From contig NZ_LGRO01000001.1 in the NCBI RefSeq assembly GCF_001280565.1, positions 1,550,001 to 1,614,000 on the forward strand: a DNA stretch of 64,000 bases. The letters run 5' to 3'. Made by a program: the position numbers and the translations under genes. Of this stretch, positions 26,138-34,650 are shown piece by piece. Below the pieces are notes generated by a model. The model did no database searches. It worked only from the letters and a program-made list of their open reading frames with translations, and was not told the DNA's origin. The stretch is from Sulfobacillus thermosulfidooxidans (GTDB lineage Bacteria; Bacillota; Sulfobacillia; Sulfobacillales; Sulfobacillaceae). Every line of letters starts with the position of its first letter. Position 1 is the first letter of the stretch.

Positions 26138-26366
26138 ATGGTGGATAAGAGAAACTCAAGCCACCGTATTCTTTGGTCTCGTCGCCAACGGATGGGGATC
26201 ATTGGGTGTTAGAACAGAACGATCTGACGTCACACTGGGCAGTTCAGGATAAAGGGTAGAGACTAGAAATGTCACAGAGGCCGACGACAAACCAAGCATT
26301 CACACGCGGGCCCCGTCCCCTGTCTCGACACGGAGAGAGAGTTCATTACAATAGGGAGTGTTCATT

Positions 26367-27083
26367 GTGCAGGATCACCATCATCAGCCATCAGGCCGAC
26401 TAATCGTCGTAGAAGGCACTGATGGGTCTGGCAAAAGTACCGCGATTGAGTTATTGGGAAAGTGGTTAGCATCTCAAGGTTATCCCGTCTACCGCACGGC
26501 GTGGAACAGTTCACCATTAATCAAACCCTTCATGCGCCAAGCCAAGAAGAAAAGGTGGTTAGGTCCTGCGGCCTTCAGCCTGCTTCATGCCAGCGACTTT
26601 CATGACCGTTTAAACCGTCTAATTTTACCGCGTCTACAAGCCGGCTTTATCGTGCTGGCCGACCGCTGGGTCTATACGGCATGGGTCAGAGATCATGTAA
26701 GAGGTCTTGATCTGGACTGGGTTAAGACTTTATACGAGGACGTTCCAAAACCCGATCTCGCTATATACTTTTCAACCCCTCCCGATATCGCTGTGGCCCG
26801 CTTAAAGCATGCCACTCGCGAGCTAAAATATTATGAAAGCGGTCAGGATATCAGCGGGTTACACGACCCGTGGAGTAGTTTTCTCTGGTTTCAAGAACAA
26901 ATGCGACAATCGTATTTAGCCTTAACGGAACAAGGTTTCTTACAAGCATTTGATGCCACACTGCCTATTAGTGAACAACAAAAAATATTACGATCCTGGC
27001 TCAAGCCCGTTCTCGAAGGTGTGCCCTTAATCGGGCCATTTCTTGGTTCTAGCCCGGGCGAAGACAACAGCGAAGCTCACTAA
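26367..27083 (+). CDS. Thymidylate kinase-family P-loop kinase (first of two)
   Basis: The 238-residue protein has Walker A GTDGSGKST at residues 17-25, the DRW motif (LADRWVYTAW) where dTMP kinases have DRY/DRW, and PDLAIYFSTPPDIAVARLKHATRELKYYE as beta-4/LID segment. The dTMP-contacting SxxAYQ pattern of true Tmk is not evident, and length is above the usual 205-215. It follows ppx and precedes a divergent paralogue, so a job with polyphosphate or another nucleotide/phosphate donor is plausible. I recall a proposal of Tmk-family polyphosphate kinases next to ppx in Sulfolobales, which I cannot check here. GTG 26367 has TAGGGAG upstream. Confidence 0.82.
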   Translation: MQDHHHQPSGRLIVVEGTDGSGKSTAIELLGKWLASQGYPVYRTAWNSSPLIKPFMRQAKKKRWLGPAAFSLLHASDFHDRLNRLILPRLQAGFIVLADRWVYTAWVRDHVRGLDLDWVKTLYEDVPKPDLAIYFSTPPDIAVARLKHATRELKYYESGQDISGLHDPWSSFLWFQEQMRQSYLALTEQGFLQAFDATLPISEQQKILRSWLKPVLEGVPLIGPFLGSSPGEDNSEAH

Positions 27084-27149
27084 GGATCTACGGATGTGTT
27101 CGCACACAGAATAAGCTATCGTAAGTGATCATGGAGGGAGTATCCAATC

Positions 27150-27839
27150 GTGTCAACACCGGTCCACACACTAGAGCCATCATGGCCACATCTGCAGCCC
27201 TATTACGATGGGCTCTATATCGGAATTGATGGATTAGACGGATCAGGACGCAGCACGCTCGCGTTATCGCTTCAGACTCTCCTGCAGTCTGAAGGCTATC
27301 CAGTCGTTGTGGTTACACCATTCCCTAATCTCAAAACTCAGAAGTTCATTGCACAAGTCAAGCATGACCGCCGGCTTGAAATGAAAAGTCGCCATCTTCT
27401 GTATGCTAGTCTCTTTGCCATTGTCACGGAGCACATTATATTACCCCATCTGACCGCAGGCTATGTGGTTTTATCGGATCGTTCCTGGATTAGTCTTTAT
27501 GCCCGTGCCGTCGCCCAAGGTCTCAATGATCAGTGGGTGCGAACCACATTAGGCTTCGCATTAATTCCAGACATCGTTCTTGAACCCCAGGCTGACCCGT
27601 TATCGGCAGCCCGTCGCAAACTTATGGTTACCGACGCGCTCGACCCGTTGGAATCGGTGTCAGACATGGAAAGTTTGGCTGGGTTTATAGCGTTTCAGCA
27701 GCGAGTGCGAGATGTTCTCGCTCCCCTTAAAACCACGGTGCCTTGGCACACCTTGGATCTTGCAGATGGCTCCCATAGCATTGAGGCCATTTTACCACTC
27801 CTCATTTCGAAAATGGAAGGGAGAGAGATGTCATCTTAG
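27150..27839 (+). CDS. Thymidylate kinase-family P-loop protein with Arg in Walker A (second of two)
   Basis: The 229-residue paralogue shares the fold: GIDGLDGSGRST at 25-36, LSDRSWISLYARAVAQG (DR motif) and IPDIVLEPQADPLSAARRKL. The Walker A lysine is replaced by Arg34 (GLDGSGRST), which in most P-loop kinases abolishes or strongly lowers catalysis. It might be a regulatory or non-catalytic partner of the upstream kinase, or use Arg functionally. GGAGGGAGTATCCAATC precedes the GTG. The gap to the previous gene is 66 bases and to the HD gene 17 bases, so all three are likely one transcript. Confidence 0.82.
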   Translation: MSTPVHTLEPSWPHLQPYYDGLYIGIDGLDGSGRSTLALSLQTLLQSEGYPVVVVTPFPNLKTQKFIAQVKHDRRLEMKSRHLLYASLFAIVTEHIILPHLTAGYVVLSDRSWISLYARAVAQGLNDQWVRTTLGFALIPDIVLEPQADPLSAARRKLMVTDALDPLESVSDMESLAGFIAFQQRVRDVLAPLKTTVPWHTLDLADGSHSIEAILPLLISKMEGREMSS

Positions 27840-27856
27840 TCCACACAGAAATCCTG

Positions 27857-28396
27857 ATGCAAAAGTACCTCATTGAACGGCCGCATGCCAAGCATGTTGC
27901 CCGGTTATCCTTAAAACTCTATGACTCCCTCATGGGCCTTCTCGATGTTCCACCCAACGGCCTATGGCGAGAATGTTTGGAAACCGCGGCACTCCTTCAT
28001 GATGCCGGATATTTCATCAACAAACGGGCACATCACCGCCATAGCCGCTATATTATCCGCCACGCTATGGAAACCCAGAGTTGGGAGGATACCACCCGGT
28101 CTTGTGTGGCCACCTTAGCGTACTTTCACCGCAAGGCCTTAACCCTGCAAAAATTTCACGAGCTGAGCCATGACCCGGCATGGTTTGCCATGACCTCCAT
28201 CTTGCGCATCGCTGATGGCATGGATCGTTGCCATCACCAACAAGCCGACATTAAACAAATAGAAGTTACGGCTACCACTGTAGAGTTATTTGTCAGTGGT
28301 CTCAAAAAAGAGCCTTGGGACCATCTACTCCAGATTAAGGCCCAAGGCTTTCACACTGCTTTTCACCGCCAGCTTCTGCTCCATGATGTATCTTAA
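27857..28396 (+). CDS. Stand-alone HD-domain protein resembling the Ppx/GppA C-terminal domain
   Basis: The 179-residue protein has HAKHVARLSLKLYDSL, AALLHDAGYFIN...HHRHSRYII and ATLAYFHRKA, the metal-binding HD pattern as in the C-terminal domain of exopolyphosphatases; ILRIADGMDRCHHQ follows. HD domains are phosphohydrolases, often acting on nucleotides. It supplies the residues that the upstream Ppx has lost, so it may complement Ppx in trans. ATG 27857 has no good ribosome site. The frame is open further upstream (DVILVHTEIL), and GGGAGAGAG precedes an ATC at 27833, so the true N-terminus may be longer. Confidence 0.82.
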   Translation: MQKYLIERPHAKHVARLSLKLYDSLMGLLDVPPNGLWRECLETAALLHDAGYFINKRAHHRHSRYIIRHAMETQSWEDTTRSCVATLAYFHRKALTLQKFHELSHDPAWFAMTSILRIADGMDRCHHQQADIKQIEVTATTVELFVSGLKKEPWDHLLQIKAQGFHTAFHRQLLLHDVS

Positions 28397-28419
28397 CGTA
28401 CACCAAACTTAGCTAACTC

Positions 28420-29853
28420 CTAAATTTTGGGACTCCGTCGCGCCACATTATCTTTTTCGGCGGCTTGAATCACCGCTTTGGCAATGCGCTCCGACACTTC
28501 CCGGTTAAATACACTGGGAATAATATATTCTGGACCTAGCTCCTCATCTTTTACAACCGATGCCAAAGCGTAAGCAGCCGCCACTTTCATACCCACTGTA
28601 ATCCGTTTAGCGCGCGCGTCCAAAACACCTCGAAAAAATCCGGGAAAGCACAACACGTTATTAATTTGATTCGGATAGTCCGATCGGCCGGTGGCGACCA
28701 CCTTGGCATACAATTGGGCAATTTCTGGCTCAATTTCTGGTGTTGGATTCGCCATAACGAACAAAATAGCGTTGGGAGCCATCCCTTGAATATCCTCAGG
28801 ACTTAAGAGATTCGCAGCCGACACGCCAATGAAAACGTCTGCTCCTGACAAGAGATCTTTAAGACTCCCCTGGCGCCGGTCAGGATTGATTTTTTGGGCT
28901 AACTCTTCCCATTCAGGATGGCCGGGATATGATTTGTCAGCCACAATGGCTCCAACTCGGTCATATCCTATAATGTTCCGCACGCCCATGTGAAGCAACA
29001 ATTCCGTGGTCGCAGTCCCGGCGGCTCCCATTCCGGCGATGACAATACGTAAGGATTCCAGAGATTTTCCCACCACCTTGGCCGCATTAATGAGGCCAGC
29101 CAGAATGACAACCGCGGTACCATGTTGATCATCGTGAAACACGGGAATATCCAAACGTTCGCTCAACCGGCGTTCAATCTCAAAACACCGCGGTGCCGCA
29201 ATATCTTCGAGATTAATTCCGCCAAAAGCCGGAGCAATCCGCACCACGGTTTCAACAATTTCATCAACATCGTTGGTGTCCAAGCAAATGGGAATAGCAT
29301 CAACATCAGCCAACCACTTGAATAAAACTGCCTTCCCCTCCATAACGGGAAGTGCTGCTTTCGGCCCGCGATTGCCCAAACCTAAAATAGCGGATCCATC
29401 GGTCACAATAGCAACCGTATTGCGTTTCATCGTTAATTGAAAAGCCTTCGCTGGATCCTCGGCAATCGCCTCCACAACCCGCGCGACCCCGGGTGTATAG
29501 ACATGTGATAAATCTGCACGGGTCTTAATGTGAACCCGGGGCCGTATTTCAATTTTTCCCCCTAAATGCATCAAAAACGTGCGGTCTGAGACATTTTCCA
29601 CGGTTACGCCTTCGAGCAAGGACAGTTGATCCACGAGAGTCTGCAGTTTTTCCGCCGTGCCCATCAATACTGTCAAATCGCGGATGGTTTTCTGGTCCTC
29701 TGCCCGCACAAGGTCCCAGGCAATAATGTCACCCCCGAGATCATCAACTAATTGCACAATGTCCCGAAAAGGCAATCCATCCCGCTGCATATTCAAGCGG
29801 ATAATATACTGCACACCATTTTGTACCACGTACGTTTTCGTCCTTTCCGCCAT
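28420..29853 (-). CDS. NAD-dependent malic enzyme with N-terminal ACT domain
   Basis: The 477-residue protein decarboxylates malate to pyruvate. An ACT-like regulatory domain covers about residues 8-85 (YIIRLNMQRDGLPFRDIVQLVDDLGG). The malic domain follows: HIKTRADLSHVYTPGVA, VAIVTDGSAILGLGNRGPKAALPVMEGKA and FHDDQHGTAVVILAGL. A Rossmann domain has VIAGMGAAGTAT and the end FVMANPTPEIEP. This is the short bacterial ACT-malic form, typical of Firmicutes such as YqkJ/MalS relatives; ACT binding suggests amino-acid or related allosteric control. The ATG is near GGAAAGGAC. It is convergent with the ppx-kinase-HD cluster and divergent from the sigma factor gene. Confidence 0.93.
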   Translation of the reverse strand: MAERTKTYVVQNGVQYIIRLNMQRDGLPFRDIVQLVDDLGGDIIAWDLVRAEDQKTIRDLTVLMGTAEKLQTLVDQLSLLEGVTVENVSDRTFLMHLGGKIEIRPRVHIKTRADLSHVYTPGVARVVEAIAEDPAKAFQLTMKRNTVAIVTDGSAILGLGNRGPKAALPVMEGKAVLFKWLADVDAIPICLDTNDVDEIVETVVRIAPAFGGINLEDIAAPRCFEIERRLSERLDIPVFHDDQHGTAVVILAGLINAAKVVGKSLESLRIVIAGMGAAGTATTELLLHMGVRNIIGYDRVGAIVADKSYPGHPEWEELAQKINPDRRQGSLKDLLSGADVFIGVSAANLLSPEDIQGMAPNAILFVMANPTPEIEPEIAQLYAKVVATGRSDYPNQINNVLCFPGFFRGVLDARAKRITVGMKVAAAYALASVVKDEELGPEYIIPSVFNREVSERIAKAVIQAAEKDNVARRSPKI

Positions 29854-30098
29854 TCTTGCTTCAGCCTATTCATCATATTTATCATACGGTAGGATTTTGT
29901 TTGCTGAATGACAACACCCTATTTTCTCACAATTTATCAGCATCTCGACCAACGAGAAGCTCCTCGAAAATTAAACCATAGGCTTGATTTTGCATCGAAA
30001 CTTGTCCTCATCGTCAATTATCACAGTTTTAGCTAGGCCCCCTGCCCTGTATAATGCAACGTGTATGTCTTCGGAGAATGGTTAGGGGGAGGATTCCA

Positions 30099-30716
30099 AT
30101 TTCGACCCAAATCGATCAAATGCATGATGAATCCACACTGATCATGCGGGCAAAAAGTGGTCAAGAAGAGGCCGTCATTCAACTCATGACCCGTTATGCA
30201 TCGCTTATTAAAGCGACCGCCGGTCGATATTTTCTACCAGGAGCCGAGCATGACGATGTAATCCAGGAAGGATGGATCGGATTTTGGAGTGCGATCCAAC
30301 ATTTTGACCATCGGCGCCATGGTTATTTTTCCGGATTCGCCAAACTGTGTGTCAGCCGCCAAATTGTTTCGGCAGTGGTTCGTGCCACACGCGCCAAGCA
30401 TCAGGTATTAAACTCGGCATGGTCCCTGGATCAGCCCGGGCGTGATGGTACCGGTGATATCTCGTGGCTCGATACCATAGCGGGCCACCATGAACCGTCT
30501 CCAGAAGTTTTTATCATCGACCAAGAAGCTTCTGCCCAGTTAATTCAACGCCTCCAAGGCGAATTGACTCCATTAGAACGTCTAGTTTTTGAAGCCAGGC
30601 GCCATGGCAAAAGCTATGAAGAGATTAGCCGCACCGTCAAACGTCCCCGCAAGACTATTGATAATGCGTTACAGCGTATCCGCCGAAAACTAAAAAAAAC
30701 CCGCAAGGACCTTTAG
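30099..30716 (+). CDS. Second SigH-like sigma factor, probable ATT start
   Basis: The protein resembles the factor at 18.2 kb: region 2 (LMTRYASLIKATAGRYF, EHDDVIQEGWIGFWSAIQHF, FAKLCVSRQIVSAVVRATRAKHQVLNSAWSL) and region 4 HTH (KSYEEISRTVKRPRKTIDNALQRIRRKL). Start choice is difficult. GGGGGAGG (30085-30092) lies six bases before an ATT at 30099. ATG 30120 is 27 bases away, and ATGs at 30054 and 30078 precede the ribosome site. I therefore propose ATT, giving 205 residues. ATT starts are known for infC and would tie translation to IF3. The 3' end overlaps the convergent ctaA gene by 4 bases. Family certain, start inferred. Confidence 0.84.
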   Translation: MSTQIDQMHDESTLIMRAKSGQEEAVIQLMTRYASLIKATAGRYFLPGAEHDDVIQEGWIGFWSAIQHFDHRRHGYFSGFAKLCVSRQIVSAVVRATRAKHQVLNSAWSLDQPGRDGTGDISWLDTIAGHHEPSPEVFIIDQEASAQLIQRLQGELTPLERLVFEARRHGKSYEEISRTVKRPRKTIDNALQRIRRKLKKTRKDL

Positions 30717-30727
30717 CCCTGCGGGTT
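30692..30727 (-). terminator. Intrinsic terminator of ctaA, overlapping the sigma gene's end
   Basis: AACCCGCA pairs with TGCGGGTT over 8 bp. On the minus strand it is followed by an eight-T run. It lies across the last codons of both convergent genes. Confidence 0.85.
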
Positions 30728-31723
30728 ATGCACTTGCCGCGATGACCACCCGGATTCGGTTTCTACACTTGGCAGCTCTGCTTTACTGAGGGGAATAACC
30801 TGCAAAACCAAATAGCTTATATCCGCAAACAGCAACATTAATGTGGCAATGTGCAGGAGATAAGGTCCGGTTGCGACATGGCTCAAGGCAAGATTCGCTC
30901 CCGTAATTATTTGTGCAATGACCGCAATCAATAGCCAAAAGGCTCCTTTATACAAATCTGGTCGGGTTGCTTTATAACGCCGTAAATTGCCCAGCAACAA
31001 TAGGGTGAGAATGGCTAAACCCACCGCCGCCAACCGGTGGATGAAATCTAATCCGACAGCCCCAGAAAATCCAGGAAATACTTTGCCATTACATAGTGGC
31101 CAGGTCGGACAGGCTTCCCCAGCTCCCCGAAAGGCTACATACGATCCCCAATAGATAGCGATATAGGTGTAGATCCACGTCCCCCATACCCAGCGCTTAG
31201 TACTTACGGGTGTATCTTGTCGAAAAGAAATTCCGGAACGACGATGCCCCGATTCAGCATCCAGTTGAAATAGAAAAACCGTTAACAAGGCCACGCCAAC
31301 CATCGCCAACAAGCCAAATCCCAAGTGCAACGCTAATACAGTTGGCGGATTGACAAACACGACAGCCAAAGCCCCTAAAACGGATTGCACCACAATAAAT
31401 CCAATGCCCACTAAGGAAAATATCCGCACTTCTACAAAAGAACGATAGCGAATTAAGGCCCAAATCATGTAGATTGTGGCAAGAAGCGCAAATCCTCCTA
31501 CCAACATGCGGTGAGTAAATTCAATTACGACGTGAATATTATTAAGATTGGGAATAACTTGCCCGTTACACAATGGCCAATCTGGGCCGCATCCTAAAGC
31601 CGAACCGGTTTGGGTATCGAGAAACCCTACGAGATTAATAATATACATGCCAATCGTGGCAATTATGCCTGTCCATTTCATGGCCTTTGATGGCGGAATA
31701 AATTGATAATCTTTCGTGTTCAT
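30713..31723 (-). CDS. ctaA: Heme A synthase (CtaA/COX15 family)
   Basis: The 336-residue protein has eight predicted spans. Heme ligands and catalytic residues are visible in the two homologous halves: VVIEFTHRMLVG and LALHLGFGLL in the first, LDFIHRLAAVGLA and YLLHIATLMLL in the second. Extracytoplasmic Cys pairs GCGPDWPLC and CPTWPLC match the CtaA type with redox-active Cys. It oxidises heme O to heme A for an aa3-type terminal oxidase. ctaB, the usual partner, is not nearby. GTAAGGGGCG precedes the ATG. Confidence 0.95.
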   Translation of the reverse strand: MNTKDYQFIPPSKAMKWTGIIATIGMYIINLVGFLDTQTGSALGCGPDWPLCNGQVIPNLNNIHVVIEFTHRMLVGGFALLATIYMIWALIRYRSFVEVRIFSLVGIGFIVVQSVLGALAVVFVNPPTVLALHLGFGLLAMVGVALLTVFLFQLDAESGHRRSGISFRQDTPVSTKRWVWGTWIYTYIAIYWGSYVAFRGAGEACPTWPLCNGKVFPGFSGAVGLDFIHRLAAVGLAILTLLLLGNLRRYKATRPDLYKGAFWLLIAVIAQIITGANLALSHVATGPYLLHIATLMLLFADISYLVLQVIPLSKAELPSVETESGWSSRQVHNPQG

Positions 31724-32062
31724 CGCCCCTTACTCCCCGTCCCAACGTGATCAGCACGCAAGACGTTCTCTGTGTCAGTCTACCACAAAAATTCTGCTGG
31801 GTGTCTGGTAAATCGGCCGTTTGCATGTCTTCAGTCTATTGTTCCTAAACTCCGAATAAGTTCCCAACAGGTGACACAATGCCTTAGTGCCGAAGTCTGT
31901 TAGCATTCAATATTTCTCCGCAAAAAAGCCGGCGATTTTTCCTCTCTAGGCGCTTTGTCAACCCGCTGACTGGTTACAGAGGCTATCTTTTCCAAACTTG
32001 CGATATAATATACTCCGTTTACAACCTAATCAATTAAGGGAAATCTAAGGGGGAATTCTGTC
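31724..32062. other. Divergent promoter region between ctaA and isochorismatase-like gene
   Basis: No gene is seen. A TATAAT at 32004-32009 is a plausible -10 for the plus-strand gene, but I found no well-spaced -35. AAGGGGGAATTCTGTC before 32063 is that gene's ribosome site. Confidence 0.4.
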
Positions 32063-32632
32063 ATGGCTCTTCAACTGAGTCGCCAACGCACCGCCGTGAT
32101 GTTTATTGATATGCAAAATTCCATTGCCCGCCATGATCAATTTCAAAGCACCATTGAAGCTTGTCAACGCCTCTTAAATATAGCGCGCATGCATCAAGTG
32201 CCGGTCATTTTTGTTCACGTCAGACCCTATGAACATGTTAAACGGTCAATGCGTGGCGAATCCGAGGTGCTCTTAGCTCGTCCCGGTTCTGTTCCCGTAG
32301 ATCCCAAACAATACCATATTATTGATGACTTGCCGGTATTACCGGAAGATCATATTGTCACCAAACATGTTCGCAGCGCCTTCGTAGGCACTGAGCTCGA
32401 CCATCTCTTACGAGCATTAGAGGTCGACACGATCGTCATTGGAGGCATTGCCACCAACATTGGAGTGGAAAGTACCGTTCGCGTCGGTGCCGACCTCGGA
32501 TACAATTTTGTCGTCGCTCAAGATGCTTGTGCAGCACTTAGTACTGAAGCTCATGAAGCCTCGTTAAAATACTCATTGCCATTTTTCTCGCGGATTACGA
32601 CAGTCGATCAACTGGAATTTATCGCGAACTGA
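32063..32632 (+). CDS. Isochorismatase-like hydrolase lacking the nucleophilic Cys
   Basis: The 189-residue protein has the cysteine-hydrolase fold: AVMFIDMQNS (Asp16), VTKHVRSAFVGTELD (the usual Lys) and VDTIVIGGIATNIGVESTVR. In nicotinamidase-type enzymes the last segment holds the Cys (TDVCVxxT); here Gly occupies that place, as in EntB/PhzD-type isochorismatases that work without Cys. It should be a soluble hydrolase acting on a vinyl ether or amide; substrate unknown. No siderophore genes are nearby. It stands alone, divergent from ctaA. Confidence 0.85.
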   Translation: MALQLSRQRTAVMFIDMQNSIARHDQFQSTIEACQRLLNIARMHQVPVIFVHVRPYEHVKRSMRGESEVLLARPGSVPVDPKQYHIIDDLPVLPEDHIVTKHVRSAFVGTELDHLLRALEVDTIVIGGIATNIGVESTVRVGADLGYNFVVAQDACAALSTEAHEASLKYSLPFFSRITTVDQLEFIAN

Positions 32633-32688
32633 CCATATTCTTCGCCTTTCACGGGTCCAATAAAGTCTGTAACATCGTATGTGCATGT

Positions 32689-34650
32689 TTACTCACTCAC
32701 AAGCGGCTTAACGTGTTGGATGATAAACTCCATGGCCCCAGGATTCAGCATGGTACCTGGGTTAAAGGCTTTTTCTTGGGGAAGACCCCATAAAAGCCGT
32801 TTTAGCGGTACCTCCATTTTCTTGCCATTTAAGGTCTTGGGAACCTCGGGAATTGCGAGGATCTTATCAGGCACATGGCGGGGTGATAAGGCCTCACGAA
32901 GGCGCGCGCGCAAATCCTTTTCGAGGCTCTCATCCAAACTATAGGAGGGCGCGACAACGACGAGTAACAACAATCCACCTGGGTGCTCCGGCGTGCTAAG
33001 ATCCACAATGATACTATCAACAATTCGAGGATCGTCTTCGACCACACGATAGAATTCACTGGTGCCCATACGGACACCCCCACGGTTAATCGTGGCATCA
33101 GACCGTCCGTAAATAATCACGCTGCCGTCGTCATGAATCAAAATCCAATCACCGTGTCGCCAAATGCCGGGATACATATCAAAATAACTGGCCCGATAAC
33201 GTTCCTTGGCATCGTCCCCATAGAAGTAAAGTGGCATAGACGGAATCGGTTCTGTCAATACCAATTCGCCCACCTGATTAAAAATAGCATGACCCGCCGG
33301 ATCAAAAGCTTCAACCTTGGACCCGAGATACCGGCATTGGATTTCTCCACTACGGACTGGAAGCGTTGGCACACCGCCCACAACAGCACTACACACGTCG
33401 GTGCCCCCGCTCAAAGAGGTTAACCAGACCGAAGGGGACACCTCGGTATAAATCCATTCAAAATTCTCAGGGGTTAAAGGGGAACCTGTCGAGCCAATGG
33501 CTCGTAAAGTCTTCAAATTTCTCTGGCGGGGAATAACCCCAGCCTTCTGACACATGCTCACATAGGCGGCACTTGTTCCAAAAAAGCTTAATTGCACCTC
33601 TTCAGCTAATTGCCAGAGCACATCGGCATTAGGATACACCGGGCTCCCGTCATATAGCACGATTGTTGTGCCTAATAAGAGGCCTGAAACCACGATATTC
33701 CACATCATCCACCCGGTGGTTGTAAACCACATAAACCGGTCCTTGCGCCGTAAATCCAGATGAAACGTCAGGGCCATCAAATGCGAAAGAAGAATGCCCC
33801 CATGTCCTTGAACAATGGGTTTGGGCAATCCGGTTGTTCCCGATGAATATAAAATCCATAAAGGATGTTCAAAAGGCACGGGGAGGAATTTCAACGGTTC
33901 AGAGGAAGCGAGGTCATCAAAAGACAGCATCTGTTCATGCGTGGCCAATGGATTGAGATAAGGCACAAGAATAGTCGCCCTCAGGGAGGGCAAACTTTCT
34001 TGGAGTTTCTCAACGACAGGAATCCGGTTATGAGCTTTCCCATTATAAAAATAACCGTCTACCGCGAATAAGATCGTTGGTTCAATTTGTTGAAAACGAT
34101 CCATGACCGCTTGAAAACCGAAATCTGGTGAACAACTCGACCATACCGCTCCGAGACTTGCCGCCGCCAAAAATGCCGCAATGGTTTGAGGAATGTTAGG
34201 TAAATAACCGACCACCCGGTCTCCAGCTTTGACTCCTAGTTGGATTAAGGCGCCCCGTACTCTTCTTACATGTTCTTCAAGATCTTGCCAGGACCAAGTC
34301 ATTTGATAGCCGTCTTCCCGGCGGAATATAACAGCAGGACCCTCACTAGGGTAGCGTAAAGCATGCTGAGCGTAATTCAACTGGGCGCCATTAAACCAAT
34401 GCACATCAGGCATCGTTTCTCCCGTTCGGACCGTAGTGTACCCGCTCTCGGCGATTATATCAAAGTAGTGCCAAATCGAAGCCCAAAACTCATCAATATG
34501 ATTCACCGACCAATTCCACAACTCTTGGTAATCTTTCGCATTGATTCCATAGTGATGTTGCAACCAACGTTGATATTGCGTAATATTCGCGGTCTCGCGA
34601 ATTTCCGGACTCGGTTCCCATAAAACCCGTCCCCGACTTTCCATGATCAT
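32689..34650 (-). CDS. Acetoacetyl-CoA synthetase
   Basis: The 653-residue AMP-forming enzyme activates acetoacetate, or a similar short keto acid, to its CoA ester. ACAS N-terminal domain, P-loop ILYSSGTTGLPKPIVQGHGG, adenylate motifs FMWFTTTGWMMWN and WLTSLSGGTDVCSAVVGG, and C-terminal KTLNGKKMEVPLKRLL (catalytic lysine) are visible. The GTTGLPKP P-loop and SGGTD motif are those of AACS rather than Acs, which has WWQTETGG. The enzyme opens ketone bodies or polyhydroxybutyrate products to acetyl-CoA. The ATG at 34650 has GAGAGGAAGGATGTC upstream. The gene is isolated. Confidence 0.93.
   Translation of the reverse strand: MIMESRGRVLWEPSPEIRETANITQYQRWLQHHYGINAKDYQELWNWSVNHIDEFWASIWHYFDIIAESGYTTVRTGETMPDVHWFNGAQLNYAQHALRYPSEGPAVIFRREDGYQMTWSWQDLEEHVRRVRGALIQLGVKAGDRVVGYLPNIPQTIAAFLAAASLGAVWSSCSPDFGFQAVMDRFQQIEPTILFAVDGYFYNGKAHNRIPVVEKLQESLPSLRATILVPYLNPLATHEQMLSFDDLASSEPLKFLPVPFEHPLWILYSSGTTGLPKPIVQGHGGILLSHLMALTFHLDLRRKDRFMWFTTTGWMMWNIVVSGLLLGTTIVLYDGSPVYPNADVLWQLAEEVQLSFFGTSAAYVSMCQKAGVIPRQRNLKTLRAIGSTGSPLTPENFEWIYTEVSPSVWLTSLSGGTDVCSAVVGGVPTLPVRSGEIQCRYLGSKVEAFDPAGHAIFNQVGELVLTEPIPSMPLYFYGDDAKERYRASYFDMYPGIWRHGDWILIHDDGSVIIYGRSDATINRGGVRMGTSEFYRVVEDDPRIVDSIIVDLSTPEHPGGLLLLVVVAPSYSLDESLEKDLRARLREALSPRHVPDKILAIPEVPKTLNGKKMEVPLKRLLWGLPQEKAFNPGTMLNPGAMEFIIQHVKPLVSE

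Noticed and set aside
32983-33423. 146-residue frame antisense to acetoacetyl-CoA synthetase
   Set aside because: Shadow of a conserved gene; no ribosome site or motif.
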